Shown: positions 34,091 through 44,317 of the stretch, piece by piece | Layout: every line of letters starts with the position of its first letter | Position numbering within the stretch: position 1 is the stretch's first letter | Assembly: GCF_016865485.1 (NCBI RefSeq) | Contig: NZ_AP024452.1 | Location: forward strand, 1,510,501-1,574,500 | From: Luteitalea sp. TBR-22 | GTDB taxonomy: Bacteria > Acidobacteriota > Vicinamibacteria > Vicinamibacterales > Vicinamibacteraceae | Length of the DNA: 64,000 nucleotides | Direction: 5' to 3' | Made by a program: the position numbers and the translations under genes | The notes under the pieces: generated by a model | Told to the model about the DNA's origin: nothing | Databases searched by the model: none | What the model saw: only the letters and a program-made list of their open reading frames with translations

Positions 34091-35566
34091 GTGCTCGAGT
34101 TCGGACCTTTCCGGATCGACTGCCGGACCTACGTCCTGACCCGCGACGGCGCCACGGTGCCGCTGTCGCCGAGGCTGGTCCAGGTGCTCGCGTGCTTGGC
34201 CGAGGCCCGCGGCGCGCTCGTCACCCGCGAGCAGTTGCTCGAGCGCTTCTGGCCCGACGTGATCGTTGCGGACAACACGCTGACCCGGGCCGTCGCCGAC
34301 ATCCGCATCGCCCTCGGTGATGCCCCTGCCGCCCCCACCTACATCCAGACGCTGGCTCGCCGCGGCTACCGCTTCGTGGCGCCCGTTGCCGATGCGGCGG
34401 CACCACGCGCAGCCGCCCACGCCGGCGTCGTGCCGGTTCCAGACGCGATGGCCGGCCTCGAGCCGTTCCTGGCGTGGGAGCGGGGGCGGGCCGCGATCGA
34501 GTCGTTGAGCGTGGCGGCGCTGCCGTCGGCCGCCGAGGCGTTCAGCCGGGCGGTGGCCGGCGCGCCGCACTATGCCGCCGGCTACGCGGGCCTGGCCAAT
34601 GCCCACGTCTTCCGCTTCGAGGCGACGCGGGTCGACAACGTGCCCGACGTGGAGGCCCTGTCGGCGGCGGTGGCTGCGGCGACGCGTGCCACCGAACTCG
34701 ATCCGACGCTGGGCGAAGGATGGGCGGCATTGGGCCACGCGCTGGCCGGGGCCGGGCAGGCCGAGCGAGCGCGTGCCGCGCTGCGGCAGGCGTTGGCGCT
34801 GGAGCCGCGCAACTGGCGGCATCACTACCGACTGGCCGCCTGCAGTTGGGGTGAGGACCGACTGCGATCCGTCGAGCGCGCCGAGGCGCTGCTGCCCGGC
34901 TTTCCGTGGACGCAGACGCTCGCGGCGATGGTGCTGATCGCACGGCAGTCGTTTGCGTTCGCGCGCCAGGCCGCCGAGCGGGGCGCCGCCGCGCCGGGCA
35001 CGCACCGCGATGGCCGCCTGCATCCCCCCAACGGGCTGCTCTGGATGCGCGGGCTCACGTCCCTGGCCAGTGGCGCTCAGGCCGACGCGCTCGACGACTT
35101 TCGCGCCGAAGCCGCCCTTTCCGCCGCGGGTACGAGTGTCCATGCGCGCGAGTGCTCGGTCATCGCGCATGAGGCACTGGGCTTCGTCCACCTCGCGACG
35201 GGAGATGTCAACGCCGCCCGCGTGGCCTTCCACGCCGCGGCTGCCGCATCGCCCGGCCACGGTCGCGCCCTGCTCGGGTTGGCGATCGCCGACGGGCGCC
35301 GCGCCGACGCCGTCAGCCGCGTCGGGCCTGCCGTCGAGGAGATGGGGCGCGTCGGCAAGCTCGGTGAGCGGACGCTCGTGCTGGCTGCGGCCCATGGCTG
35401 GGCCGGACGCGCCAGCGACGGGCTGGCGCTGGTGGCCGACGCCCTTGCCGGTGCGTCGTCCGACCCACTCGGCTGGAGCCTCCCCGCCGACGCCATGTTC
35501 GCGCCGCTCCGCGCGGCCGACGGCTACGACCGCGTCGCCGCCCGGCTGGCCTCGCGCGCCTCGTAG
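34091..35566 (+). CDS. Winged-helix (OmpR/CadC-type) regulator with TPR-like region
   Basis: The 491-residue product begins with an OmpR-type DNA-binding domain (FGPFRIDCRTYVLTRDG to YIQTLARRGYRFVAPV, about residues 1-100). An alanine-rich region of TPR-like repeats follows (FSRAVAGAPHYAAGYAGLANA; LGEGWAALGHALAGAG; FRAEAALSAAGTSVHAREC). No receiver domain precedes the DNA-binding part and no clear transmembrane helix separates the two. It is therefore a one-component regulator whose TPR part may sense protein or ligand. GTG at 34091 is the start nearest the domain, 10 bp after the upstream stop. Confidence 0.85.
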   Translation: MLEFGPFRIDCRTYVLTRDGATVPLSPRLVQVLACLAEARGALVTREQLLERFWPDVIVADNTLTRAVADIRIALGDAPAAPTYIQTLARRGYRFVAPVADAAAPRAAAHAGVVPVPDAMAGLEPFLAWERGRAAIESLSVAALPSAAEAFSRAVAGAPHYAAGYAGLANAHVFRFEATRVDNVPDVEALSAAVAAATRATELDPTLGEGWAALGHALAGAGQAERARAALRQALALEPRNWRHHYRLAACSWGEDRLRSVERAEALLPGFPWTQTLAAMVLIARQSFAFARQAAERGAAAPGTHRDGRLHPPNGLLWMRGLTSLASGAQADALDDFRAEAALSAAGTSVHARECSVIAHEALGFVHLATGDVNAARVAFHAAAAASPGHGRALLGLAIADGRRADAVSRVGPAVEEMGRVGKLGERTLVLAAAHGWAGRASDGLALVADALAGASSDPLGWSLPADAMFAPLRAADGYDRVAARLASRAS

Positions 35567-35659
35567 GCAGCGCACCGGCGGCATCTCACCGTTTCTCACA
35601 TCGCGGCGCACGACTCGGCCCGCACGTGGACGCTACCGTCGCGTGACAGGAGGGTCGCC

Positions 35660-36193
35660 ATGGTCCGCAGTGTGTGCCAGTCCCTGCTGGTCCTCGTCAC
35701 CGTTGCCGTGTTCAGCCCGACGCTCGCCGCGCCGGCGTGGGCCCAGTCGTTGCCGGCCCCCGACCCGCCGGTCTTCACCTCGCCGTCGCAGGTCATCTCG
35801 GGCAATCCGTTCGGGTTCCTCGTGAACCTGGTCAACGCCGAATACGAGCGCCGCGCCGGACCTGGCGTCACGGTTGGCGTCGGCGGTTCACGAGGGGACT
35901 GGGGCGCCATGAACGGACGCGCCTACGTCAACGGCGACGTCTTCGTGCGCTACTACCCCGGCGGCCAGGCGTTCAAGGGGCGATCGTTCGGCGTCAAGGC
36001 CGGGATGACGCAGTTTCCCGGGGACGGCGGCAGCTACTTCGGCATTGGCGTCGATGCCAACCAGACGTGGATGCTCAACCCGCACTTCGCCTTCAGCACC
36101 GGCTTCGGCCTGAAGCGCCTGATCGGCATGGAACGCAACGAAGGGCCGCTGTTCATCCCGACGCTGCGCATCAACCTCGGCATCGGCTTCTGA
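35660..36193 (+). CDS. Exported beta-barrel-like hypothetical protein
   Basis: The 177-residue product has a signal peptide (VCQSLLVLVTVAVFSPTLAAPAWAQ). The mature part has alternating short strands ending in aromatic residues (FVRYYPGGQAF, YFGIGVDANQTWM, FSTGFGLKRL) and a terminal LRINLGIGF. The aromatic last residue and alternating pattern fit a small outer-membrane barrel. AGGAGG lies just upstream of the ATG. No family is recognised. Confidence 0.7.
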   Translation: MVRSVCQSLLVLVTVAVFSPTLAAPAWAQSLPAPDPPVFTSPSQVISGNPFGFLVNLVNAEYERRAGPGVTVGVGGSRGDWGAMNGRAYVNGDVFVRYYPGGQAFKGRSFGVKAGMTQFPGDGGSYFGIGVDANQTWMLNPHFAFSTGFGLKRLIGMERNEGPLFIPTLRINLGIGF

Positions 36194-36233
36194 GAAGCCT
36201 GCGCCGTCTGACGAAGGCTCGAGAACCCCGGCG

Positions 36234-37151
36234 CTACCGGGCCGGTGCCGCTGCCGGGGCCTTGCCGATCACGTCGAGAGCCGCGCGCACCCCGCGCGCG
36301 AGTCGCTCGGCAGGTCCGGTGCCCAGGTAGTGCAGGAAGATCACCACCGGCTGCGTGCCCGTCATGTGGTGATGGATGGCGACGATGTCGATGCCGTTGC
36401 TGCGGAGTGCCTTCAGGACCGGCGTCACTTCGTGTTCCAGCATCGCGACGTCGCCGGCGACGATGGCGTCGGCATCCGAGCCGCTGAATGCCGCCCAGGT
36501 GTTCAGGCCCATGCGCGCGTTGATCGTCGCGCCGTGCTCGCGCAGGACGATGTCGGGTCGGCCGATCGTGAACTTGTGCACGACCCCTGACTGCTCTCCG
36601 GTGTGTCCGATGATCGTCGTGAGTGCTGCAACGTCAAGCGGCGGCGCCGCAGCGGCGGTGGCAGGCGGTCGGCTGGCTGCCGCGGCCATGAACTTGTCGA
36701 CGAGCGCGATGGCCGGGCGCAGGCGCGTCGCCAGGTCGGCGGCGGCGCCCATCCCGTGGACGTGCATGTAGAAGATGCGGGGCTGCTCCCAGAAGAAGTG
36801 GTTGTGCAGCGCGGTCACGTCGAAGCCGTTGTCGAGCAGCGCCGACATCACCGGGTTCACCTCGTCCTCGGTGAGCACGAGGTCGCCCATGAGGAAGTCG
36901 TGGCCGCCCTCGCCCTTCGTGAGCGCCACCCACCCGCCGAAGCCGAGCGGCGTCGGGACGGCGCGCCCGCGGATCGTGACAGCGAGGTCGCTGCGCGGGA
37001 TGTTGACCTTCAGCACGCCGTCCTTGAAGTCGCCGGTCCTGCCCAGCGTCTTCAGCACGCCCTGGTAGTCGTCGGGCACCGCCTGCGCCGACGCCATCGT
37101 CGTCGCCGCGCACAGCACCAGGGCCAACCCGCCGCATCGCCACGCGCTCAT
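36234..37151 (-). CDS. DUF1259 (LpqO-like) exported protein
   Basis: The 305-residue product starts at the ATG at 37151, with GGAGGG 5 bp upstream, and has a signal peptide ending MASAQA. It contains two DUF1259 repeats: DYQGVLKTLGRTGDFKDG with TALHNHFFWEQPRIFYMHVHG, then LTTIIGHTGEQSGVVHKFTI with VAIHHHMTGTQPVVIFLHYLG. Each repeat has clustered histidines (HNHFF, HHHMT) that could bind a metal. The biochemical role of DUF1259 is unknown; a homologue is a mycobacterial lipoprotein. A longer in-frame reading exists upstream but lacks a signal peptide. Confidence 0.85.
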   Translation of the reverse strand: MSAWRCGGLALVLCAATTMASAQAVPDDYQGVLKTLGRTGDFKDGVLKVNIPRSDLAVTIRGRAVPTPLGFGGWVALTKGEGGHDFLMGDLVLTEDEVNPVMSALLDNGFDVTALHNHFFWEQPRIFYMHVHGMGAAADLATRLRPAIALVDKFMAAAASRPPATAAAAPPLDVAALTTIIGHTGEQSGVVHKFTIGRPDIVLREHGATINARMGLNTWAAFSGSDADAIVAGDVAMLEHEVTPVLKALRSNGIDIVAIHHHMTGTQPVVIFLHYLGTGPAERLARGVRAALDVIGKAPAAAPAR

Positions 37152-37329
37152 CGCGTCCCTCCAGGTCATTTGCCGCCATCTTCCGTCAACGGCCGCGGAA
37201 ACGCCAACGCGGCCGGAGTCGCACGTCGAGTGCGGTCCGGTGACGGGGCGATCCCATTGGTCGTCTCGGACCACCACTCCAGCACATCCGCCTTGCGCTT
37301 CGCGGACCGCGCGTGCTGCGCTCCAGGTC

Positions 37330-38136
37330 ATGCGCACAGTGATCCTGGCCTTCACGATGGGCTTCGCGCTGCAGCAGGCGTCCCTCGTGCCGGTGGACCT
37401 CGGCGACGCCGTGACGACAGGGCGCGTCGTGACGCGCGGCGATCTCCAGGTCGTCACGCGGCGGGTCGACGGCGCGTCGCAGATCGCCGCGAGGCGTCGT
37501 GTTGGCGGCGAGTGGCGCCCGTGGGAGATCGTGGTCGCCGCGCCACCCGGTCAGATGGCGCTGGCATCGTCGCTGTCGCCCGACGGCACCCGGCTCTACT
37601 TCGAAGCGAACATGCGCACGCCCGCGGTGGCGGGACGCGACGACTCGGACGCGTGGGTCGTCGAACACACGGCGGCCGGCTGGGGACAGCCGCGCCCGAT
37701 CGGCGCGCCCTGGGACACACCGGCCAACGAACACGCGATGTCGACGGCCACCGACGGCACGGTGTGCCTGAACTCGACCCGAGAGGGCGGCCGCGGCGCC
37801 AACGACATCTACTGCAGCCCGTCGCTAGCCTTGTCGCCCACGCTCGTGAGTGCGCTCAGCTCCCCGGCGCAGGACGCGTTCCCCGTGCTGTCGGCGCGTG
37901 GCGACGTGTTGATCTTCGCGTCCAATCGCCCTGGCGGCTTCGGCGGGTGGGATCTCTACGCGTCGCGTCGAGAGGCCGGCACCTGGGCGCCGCCAGTCAA
38001 CCTGGGCGCACCCGTCAACACCGCTGCCGACGAACTGAACCCCTGGCTCGACGACCAACGCCTGGTGTTCGTGCGGACCCGGGACGCCGCGCGCGAGGTG
38101 CTCGTGCAGGCGCCGTGGGCAATGCCGGCCCCCTGA
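37330..38136 (+). CDS. PD40/TolB-like beta-propeller exported protein
   Basis: The 268-residue product has an N-terminal hydrophobic stretch (MRTVILAFTMGFALQQA). Propeller blades of the PD40/WD40-like type follow: LSPDGTRLYFEANM, STATDGTVCLNSTREGG, LSARGDVLIFASNRPGG and WLDDQRLVFVRTRDA. Such blades occur in TolB, OmpA-linked and peptidase-linked proteins. On its own the protein may sense or scaffold. The ATG at 37330 is preferred, with a weak AGG upstream. Confidence 0.7.
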   Translation: MRTVILAFTMGFALQQASLVPVDLGDAVTTGRVVTRGDLQVVTRRVDGASQIAARRRVGGEWRPWEIVVAAPPGQMALASSLSPDGTRLYFEANMRTPAVAGRDDSDAWVVEHTAAGWGQPRPIGAPWDTPANEHAMSTATDGTVCLNSTREGGRGANDIYCSPSLALSPTLVSALSSPAQDAFPVLSARGDVLIFASNRPGGFGGWDLYASRREAGTWAPPVNLGAPVNTAADELNPWLDDQRLVFVRTRDAAREVLVQAPWAMPAP

Positions 38137-38286
38137 CACCCTGATCGTGCCGCGAAGGGCGAGCCAGCCTGTCGCCTCGGCGCGAGGCTTTCCGATCCTC
38201 CTGATAGCGGCCGAGACGAGCCGCGCGCCGTTCCGGCACTGCGGGCCGGGACGGGAGCCATCACTCGCAGTCATCAGGAGGCACCC

Positions 38287-38817
38287 ATGTCTCGCACCCT
38301 CATTCGCGCGTTCGCGTCATCCATCGTCACGATCGCCCTGCTGTCTCCCGGCGCCTCGATCGGCGCCGCCGCCCAGGAGACGGGGTCGGCGCTCGGCCTG
38401 GCGCGACCCGGCATCGCCGCGCGTATCGAGCGCCCGGCCACCGAGGTCGTGGAGAGCGCCGGCAAGAGCATTCCCGATCCGCTCACGGCGCAGCGCACGG
38501 AGTCGTTCCTCAACGAGACCATCACGACCACCAGGGCGGGGCGCCTGCTGATCACCAAGTCGATGGAGCTGACGACGACCTGCACCCCGACCAGCGGCGT
38601 GATCTACTTCCTGGTGGTGGACGGCGTTCCCCTCCGGAACAGCGCCACCTTCTCGCGGACCGGAGTGACGGGCCAGATCACCGGGGTGACGACCGACATC
38701 GTCGCGGCCGGCGCCCACACCATCACCGTGGGCCTGACGTGCACGGTGCCGGGGGCGTTCCCGTCGGGCGCCACGGTGACGCTCATCGGCATCACGTCGG
38801 CCATCGTGCTGCCGTGA
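38287..38817 (+). CDS. Exported hypothetical protein with one disulfide-sized cysteine pair
   Basis: The 176-residue product has a signal peptide (MSRTLIRAFASSIVTIALLS, cleaved near IGAAAQ) and a good ribosome binding site (CAGGAGG). The mature protein carries beta strands and two cysteines (TTCTP and GLTCTVPG) that could pair. The C-terminal half looks like an immunoglobulin-like or jelly-roll sheet (VPLRNSATFSRTGVTGQ). The family is not recognised. It converges with the TonB receptor gene. Confidence 0.65.
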   Translation: MSRTLIRAFASSIVTIALLSPGASIGAAAQETGSALGLARPGIAARIERPATEVVESAGKSIPDPLTAQRTESFLNETITTTRAGRLLITKSMELTTTCTPTSGVIYFLVVDGVPLRNSATFSRTGVTGQITGVTTDIVAAGAHTITVGLTCTVPGAFPSGATVTLIGITSAIVLP

Positions 38818-38856
38818 GCGCCGGAGCACGTGAGCACGGCAGGGTGGGCGGCACGG

Positions 38857-41800
38857 CTACCACAGCACCTTGACGCCCAGCTGCATCTGCCGTGGCGCGT
38901 TGGCCTGGCCGGTGACGATGCCGAACGAGGCGGACGTCACGCTGGTATTGGGCGCGGAGAACTGCACCCGGTTGAACGCATTGAGCGCCTCGACCCGGAA
39001 CTGCGCGCGCACCCGCGAGGTGATCTCGAAGGTCTTGAAGATCGAGAGGTCGAAATTGCGGACGCCGTGCGCGCGCAGGAGTGGCGAGAAGATCGGCTCG
39101 TTGCCGAACGTGAACGCGGCCGGCTGGCTGTAGACGCTCGTGTCGAACCAGCGGTTCAGGCGCTCTTCGGGCGGGCCGTCGAGCCGCGGGTCCGCGCCGT
39201 TGTTGTTCGGCTGCGTGCGCGCCCCGAACACGCCGGCCGTGTTGTTGGCCGTAATCGACAGCGGCGTCCCCGACTGGAACGTCGTGATCCCGTTGAACTG
39301 CCAGTTGCCGATGATGGCGTTCAGCCAGGTCGGGGCACTGGCGAAGAACCGGCGGTCGCGCCCGACCGGGATCTCGTACAGGTAACTCAGCACGAAGCGG
39401 TGGGTGATGTCGTACGAGGCCAACGCCCAGCTCGCATCGACGTTGTAGCTGTCCTGGTGGCTCATGCCGATCTCCTCGGCCTTCGCGAGGGTGTAGGACC
39501 CCTCGAACATGAACCCGCGCGACAGGCGCTTGCGCCCGGTCAGCTGCAGCGCGTTGTAGCGAGACTCCGCGCCCGCGGCATACAGCGGCACGACGTCGGT
39601 GAACTGCGGGTAGGGTCGCAGCAACTGCCCGCGCGCCACCGTCGGCGACGCCAGCACGCCGTTGTTGACGATGCCGTAGAAGGGGTTGGGGACCTGCTGA
39701 TTGAGCTGTGAGCCGAGCGCCATGTACTGGGGATCGAGCTGGTTCAGGCTGAGGCCGCCTTCGCCCACCACCGACAGGTCGTAGCCGCGCGTGCCGACGT
39801 AGGCCGCCTCGACGAACAGGCCCCAGGGCAGCTCGCGCTGGACGTTGACGTTGTACTGGATCGTCCACGGCGAGGGCGTGTCCTGCAGCGGCGCCTGCAG
39901 GTTGGCGCCGGCCTGCGTGAGCAGCCCCTGCGACGATCCGGGCGAGGGCACGAAGCCGTTGGGATACGGATTGCGCAGCAGGTTGTACGGCGTGATGCCG
40001 TCGATCGAGGTCACCCACAGGTTCTCGGTGCGGAAGCCGAACGGCCCCACCGTGCCCTGCGCGCCCTGGTTGGACGGCCCGAAGATGTGACTGTAGCCGG
40101 CCCGCACCACGGTCCTGTCGTCCAGCTGATACGAGGCGCCGAGGCGCGGCGCGATGTTGTTGGTGTCCCAGTTGTACTGGTAGCGGCTGTTGCCGTCGAC
40201 GCCGACGAACACGACGCCCCCCTGCAGGTTGGAGAAGCCGGGCACCTGCTGCGCCAGCGGCGACGGCGCATCCGGGTCGAAGTAGTTCATCCGGTCGAAG
40301 CGTTCCGTGCGTGGCACGTCGATGTCGTAGCGCAGCCCGAGGTTCAGGGTCAGCCGGGAGTTCACGCGCCAGTCGTCCTGCGCGTAGAACGCCCAGTAGA
40401 AGCTGTTGGCCGCGACGTTCTTCCAGTTCTGGATCAGCACGTCGTTGGGCTGCCCGAAGCCGAGCAGGAGCGAGGCGAGCCCGTAGCCCGCCGTGCTGCT
40501 CGCGGTGGTCGGGTTGGGGCCCTGCGTCTCGTTGGCGCGGAAGTTGAAGGTGCCGGCGCTGCGCGCCTCCCACACGTTGACGCGGAACATGCGCCCCTCG
40601 AAACCGCCCTTCAGCGTGTGCGCCCCGCGCGTGTGGGTGAGGCTCGCTGCCGTCGTGTAGCTCATGAACGCGTTGTAACGATGGTCGTTGCCGCCGAGCG
40701 GCACCATGCCGCTGACGCCGAAGCGCGGGAACATCTCGCGGTCGACGTTCTGGTCGATCGACACCGGCAGCCCGAGACTCGACGGCTTGAACCCCAGTCC
40801 CTGGTTGTCGAAGATGAACAGCGTGCGCGCGAAGCCGAGGCGGGCGCTCAACTGCGTCGTGTTCGACATGGTGCGGCTGTAGTCGATCACCGCGTTGTGG
40901 GCGAGGTTCTGCTCGTTGACCCGGCCCTCAGCGACGGTGATCTCCTCGGGGAAGAACTTGGCCGGCGCGCTGAACGTCTTGCGGTACGAGTAGCGGATGA
41001 ACGATCGCGCCTTGTCGGAGAGGTTGTGGTCGACGCGCGCGTCGAAGTTGTCGACGTTCAGCCTGGCCGTTCCCGTCGCGAAGTAGTTCTGCGCCCCGGT
41101 CACCGGGTTGCCCGGCTGATTGGGCAGTGGGTAGTAGTTGAGCACCTGTCGCGCCACGGGATCGATGCGGTCGGCAGGGATGACGTTGTTGGGGAACGGA
41201 TCGCGGATGAAGCCGCTGCCCGACGGATTGGCGCGCGTCGTGAACGGGTCGAAGATGCGGATCAACTGGCCGTTCTGGGCATACGTCTGCGAGAAGTCGC
41301 CGTTGCGCTGGGCCAGCGTCGGCACCGTCGTGATGGTCTGCGACGCGCTGTCCTGGCGCAGCCCCTCGTACGAGGTCATGAAGAAGGTCCTGCCGCGGCG
41401 GATCGGGCCGCCCGCGACGCCGCCGAACTGGCTGCGCTGGAAGTCGCCCAGCGGCGTGCCGGCCTTCTCCGCGAAGTAGTTGTTCTCGTCCAGGGAGGAG
41501 TCGCGGAAGAACTCGTAGGCGCTGCCGTGCAGGTCGTTCGAGCCCGACTTGTAGACGACGTTGAGGACGCTGCCCAGGCTGCGGCCGTACTCGGCCGGGT
41601 AGTTGGCGCCCATCACCTTGAACTCCTGGATGGCGTCCACCGACGGGAACACCGAGATGCCGGTGAAGCCGTTGACCGTCGGGAACGACGCGGTCACCCC
41701 GTCGATGACGGTATCCATCATCGTCGGCCGCGCGCCGTTCACGCTGTAGCTCATCGAGTTGTAGTTGTTGCCGATCGAGCCGGCGACGCCTGGGGTGAGG

Positions 41801-42267
41801 AAGATGAGCGAGTAGACGTTGCGGGTGTTGAGCGGCAGTTCCTGAATGCGCCGGTTGTCCACCAGCTTGCCGATGGTGCCCGACGTCGTCTCGAGTGACA
41901 GCGTGCTGGCGCTGACTTCGACCGACTCGGTGAGATCGCCGACGTCGAGCGTGAAGTCGGTGACCACCGTGGACGCGATCGTCACCACGACATCGGTGCG
42001 CACGGCAGACTTGAAGCCCTGGAGCGTGGCCTCCACGCGGTACTCGCCGGGCGGCAGCGGGAGCGACGTGAAGCGCCCCTCGAGGTCGGCGATGACCGAA
42101 TCCTGCCGACCGGTCTGTTGGCTGGTGATGTTGACGGTCGCCTGGGGAAGGGCAGCGCCGCTGGTATCCCTGATGGTGCCGACGATCGTGCCGGTGAACG
42201 ATTGAGCAGACGCGAGTGACGGAGCCAGCACGAGCGCAGCTGCCGCCACGATGGCGATGAATCGCAT
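38857..42267 (-). CDS. TonB-dependent receptor with N-terminal carboxypeptidase-regulatory domain (Oar-like)
   Basis: The 1,136-residue outer-membrane protein starts at the ATG at 42267, with CGAGGAGG just upstream and a signal peptide ([16 protein letters not shown]). Residues 25-110 form a carboxypeptidase-regulatory-like domain ([36 protein letters not shown]). A plug domain follows ([31 protein letters not shown]), then a long beta-barrel ending in VKVLW, an aromatic C-terminus for barrel insertion. This architecture is abundant in Acidobacteriota and is thought to import complex glycans, peptides or siderophores. The terminal TonB box cannot be seen by eye. It lies downstream of an ECF sigma/anti-sigma operon. 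Confidence 0.9.
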   Translation of the reverse strand: MRFIAIVAAAALVLAPSLASAQSFTGTIVGTIRDTSGAALPQATVNITSQQTGRQDSVIADLEGRFTSLPLPPGEYRVEATLQGFKSAVRTDVVVTIASTVVTDFTLDVGDLTESVEVSASTLSLETTSGTIGKLVDNRRIQELPLNTRNVYSLIFLTPGVAGSIGNNYNSMSYSVNGARPTMMDTVIDGVTASFPTVNGFTGISVFPSVDAIQEFKVMGANYPAEYGRSLGSVLNVVYKSGSNDLHGSAYEFFRDSSLDENNYFAEKAGTPLGDFQRSQFGGVAGGPIRRGRTFFMTSYEGLRQDSASQTITTVPTLAQRNGDFSQTYAQNGQLIRIFDPFTTRANPSGSGFIRDPFPNNVIPADRIDPVARQVLNYYPLPNQPGNPVTGAQNYFATGTARLNVDNFDARVDHNLSDKARSFIRYSYRKTFSAPAKFFPEEITVAEGRVNEQNLAHNAVIDYSRTMSNTTQLSARLGFARTLFIFDNQGLGFKPSSLGLPVSIDQNVDREMFPRFGVSGMVPLGGNDHRYNAFMSYTTAASLTHTRGAHTLKGGFEGRMFRVNVWEARSAGTFNFRANETQGPNPTTASSTAGYGLASLLLGFGQPNDVLIQNWKNVAANSFYWAFYAQDDWRVNSRLTLNLGLRYDIDVPRTERFDRMNYFDPDAPSPLAQQVPGFSNLQGGVVFVGVDGNSRYQYNWDTNNIAPRLGASYQLDDRTVVRAGYSHIFGPSNQGAQGTVGPFGFRTENLWVTSIDGITPYNLLRNPYPNGFVPSPGSSQGLLTQAGANLQAPLQDTPSPWTIQYNVNVQRELPWGLFVEAAYVGTRGYDLSVVGEGGLSLNQLDPQYMALGSQLNQQVPNPFYGIVNNGVLASPTVARGQLLRPYPQFTDVVPLYAAGAESRYNALQLTGRKRLSRGFMFEGSYTLAKAEEIGMSHQDSYNVDASWALASYDITHRFVLSYLYEIPVGRDRRFFASAPTWLNAIIGNWQFNGITTFQSGTPLSITANNTAGVFGARTQPNNNGADPRLDGPPEERLNRWFDTSVYSQPAAFTFGNEPIFSPLLRAHGVRNFDLSIFKTFEITSRVRAQFRVEALNAFNRVQFSAPNTSVTSASFGIVTGQANAPRQMQLGVKVLW

Positions 42268-42319
42268 TGGACCTCCTCGGGGCGAGGAGGAATATACGCC
42301 GGTCGTCGGCCGTCGCGCA

Positions 42320-42335
42320 CCTGGCTGCAGCCAGG
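42320..42335. promoter_or_regulatory. 16-bp perfect palindrome upstream of the TonB receptor
   Basis: CCTGGCTGCAGCCAGG lies 53 bp upstream of the receptor's start. A perfect 16-bp palindrome in a 118-bp intergenic region could be an operator or a transcript hairpin. Confidence 0.35.
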
Positions 42336-42385
42336 CGGCACGGCCGAGCGGACGCGCCGCCTGCTGCATGCAGCCGGGGTGACGA

Positions 42386-43378
42386 TCACCACAGCCGGCT
42401 CGCCCGGATTCGGATCGCCGTCGGCGCCGGGGCCATGAGTTGGGCGAGGTCATGGCCCTGCACGTTCCCGTGCATGGGCACGGCCGTGAACTCGACGGTC
42501 TCGCCAAGGGCCATGCGGAGGTGGGAGCGCCCGCCCGTGCCAGTGGCCAGGCTCGCCTCGCGCGTCATGACGTACCGGAACGCGTCGACCGACACCTCGA
42601 TCGATCCATCGGTTCGCAGCCGCCCTCGGATTTCGCCGCTCACCTTGAGATCGAGTGGCGGAACCGAGGTCGGAAGACCGTCGAGCGGGACTCGCGGGAA
42701 CATCATGGTGACCGCTTCGCCTTGCTGCCCGCTCGTGCGCACGTGATGGGTCGTGGTCTCCCCTGACGGCAGGGTCTGCACGAGCCAGGTGTCGTAGGCG
42801 ATGCCGGCGTCGCGGAACTCGAACGCGCTGCCGATCCCGAACTCCGCAGTGACCGCCATGCTCGGGCACTCGCCGCCGTCGGCCGCCGCATGAACCGCGT
42901 CCAGCACGGTAAGCCCGCCCTCCGAGACCTTCCACCTGAGGTGCCGCTCACGCGACGTCGAGGGCTCGACGTCACTCGCGCTGGGGGCTCGACGCCACCG
43001 CAGGTCGATGGTGGCCGTATCCCCGGCCAACTCCACGAGGCGAGCCGCGACCGTCCACGCCACTGCCGGATGTTCATCGGCGGGAATGCCCTGCCGTGCA
43101 CCGGGGACGGTCATCCGCACCCCTCCGGTGCAGAACGACGTGGTCGGGGCGCTGCGGTCTCCCGTGAACAGCGTCGCCTCGACCCACTCCCCTTGTGTGA
43201 GCCACATCGACCCGCCGGCCCCGCCGCGTGCAGCGGCGCCCGTGAGTTGCAGCGTCAGCATGGGGTAGATGTCGGTTGGTCGATCGGACTGACGCGCGGA
43301 CGCCGACCAGCGGGGCGACACAAGCCCGAGGGCGACCAACGCGAGCACGGCCACAGCGAGACGCGCGCGTGAACGCAT
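42386..43378 (-). CDS. Exported hypothetical protein in the ECF operon
   Basis: The 330-residue product has a signal peptide ([20 protein letters not shown]). The rest is beta-rich with isolated aromatic and acidic patches: [19 protein letters not shown] near the N-terminus, [20 protein letters not shown] in the middle and a terminal IRASRLW. Three cysteines are visible. I do not recognise a family. It follows the anti-sigma gene by 10 bp, so it is likely co-expressed with the ECF factor as an envelope protein. Confidence 0.7.
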   Translation of the reverse strand: MRSRARLAVAVLALVALGLVSPRWSASARQSDRPTDIYPMLTLQLTGAAARGGAGGSMWLTQGEWVEATLFTGDRSAPTTSFCTGGVRMTVPGARQGIPADEHPAVAWTVAARLVELAGDTATIDLRWRRAPSASDVEPSTSRERHLRWKVSEGGLTVLDAVHAAADGGECPSMAVTAEFGIGSAFEFRDAGIAYDTWLVQTLPSGETTTHHVRTSGQQGEAVTMMFPRVPLDGLPTSVPPLDLKVSGEIRGRLRTDGSIEVSVDAFRYVMTREASLATGTGGRSHLRMALGETVEFTAVPMHGNVQGHDLAQLMAPAPTAIRIRASRLW

Positions 43379-43388
43379 GGGAGGCCTC

Positions 43389-43739
43389 CTAACGGCTGGC
43401 GTCCAGGGGCGCGAGCTGGACGATGCGGGACGGTGTCGGCGCGGCCGACGCATCGGCGGCATGGCGGGCATACCACGCGCCACCCGCCAGTCCCAGGCCG
43501 ACCAACGCGAGGCCCGCGGCACTGCGCAGGAACACTCGCGTCATGGGAGGGCGCGGCACGTGCTGCGGCACGGGCGTGGGACCGGGCGGGTCCGCGTCCC
43601 GCAGCGCGGCGCGGAGTCGAACGAAGTCGACCAGCAGGGCCCGGTTGCCCGGTACTTCGAGCAGGCGTGCCAGCAGGTCGGCGTCGACGGGTTCATTGTC
43701 GAGCAGGGCGGAGAGCACGTCGCGGTCATCGGTCGTCAT
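43389..43739 (-). CDS. Anti-sigma factor-like membrane protein
   Basis: The 116-residue protein has an N-terminal acidic helical stretch (LSALLDNEPVDADLLARLL) of the kind that wraps a sigma factor. One transmembrane helix follows (LRSAAGLALVGLGLAGGAWYA) and a short outside tail. No HxxxCxxC zinc motif is present, so it is not a ZAS-type anti-sigma. It overlaps the 3' end of the ECF sigma gene by 14 bp, the usual sigma/anti-sigma arrangement, which supports the call. Confidence 0.8.
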   Translation of the reverse strand: MTTDDRDVLSALLDNEPVDADLLARLLEVPGNRALLVDFVRLRAALRDADPPGPTPVPQHVPRPPMTRVFLRSAAGLALVGLGLAGGAWYARHAADASAAPTPSRIVQLAPLDASR

Positions 43740-44253
43740 CGGTCGAACTCCTGAGGCGGCCGACCTGCGGTGCGGTCGGCGGCAAGAGACGCTCTCGGAG
43801 CGCCAGACGCGCGCGGAAGATCCGCGAACGCACCGACGCATGGGTCAGGTCGCACGACGCGGCGATCTCGGCGTAGGTGAGCCCGCCGAGTTCGGAGAGC
43901 AGGAAGACGTGGCGGTCCAGGTCTGGCAGTTGCTGCAGCGCCTGGTCGAGGGCGGCGCGAAGGTCCTGGGGGGCTGGTAACGCCGGCTCGTGCCGCTCGT
44001 GCAGGGCGACGGTCTGGCGCGGTTGGCGGCGAAGATGCTGGACCAGGACGTTGTGCGCAATCGTGAAGAGCCACGCACGCGCGCGTCCCTGAGGTTCGTA
44101 GCTGGCCGCTGCCACCCGCACGAACACTTCCTGCACGAGGTCGTCCGCGACGTCACCGCCGCCGGTCGCGCGTCGAAAGTATCCGCGCAGGGCCCGACCG
44201 TACTCAGCGAGGAGACCCGCGACCAGGCCGTCCGGTGCGCCCGCACCCGTCAT
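43726..44253 (-). CDS. ECF RNA polymerase sigma factor
   Basis: The 175-residue product has sigma region 2 (VADDLVQEVFVRVAAA; GRARAWLFTIAHNVL) and region 4 (LPDLDRHVFLLSELGGLTYAE; LTHASVRSRIFRAR) with a normal linker. It starts at the ATG at 44253 with AGGAAGG upstream. The cognate anti-sigma gene overlaps it. It should direct transcription of envelope genes, possibly including the TonB receptor downstream. The region just upstream has a 40-bp motif that is repeated at 54.27 kb. Confidence 0.9.
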   Translation of the reverse strand: MTGAGAPDGLVAGLLAEYGRALRGYFRRATGGGDVADDLVQEVFVRVAAASYEPQGRARAWLFTIAHNVLVQHLRRQPRQTVALHERHEPALPAPQDLRAALDQALQQLPDLDRHVFLLSELGGLTYAEIAASCDLTHASVRSRIFRARLALRERLLPPTAPQVGRLRSSTDDDR

Positions 44254-44293
44254 GCCTTCCTATAACGCGCGAGGCGCGGATTCGTCGCAGGTG
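44254..44293. repeat. 40-bp motif upstream of the ECF sigma gene, second copy at 54273-54312
   Basis: The core reads AACGCGCGAGGCGCGGATTC here and AACGCGCGAGACGCGGATTC at 54281, flanked by GCCTTCCT and CGCAGGT in both. The two are about 90 percent identical. In the minus direction the motif ends in AGGAAGGC, the ribosome binding site of the sigma gene, so it probably covers the sigma gene's promoter. Confidence 0.55.
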
Positions 44294-44317
44294 GCCCATC
44301 GAGTATGGTGGTGAGCC

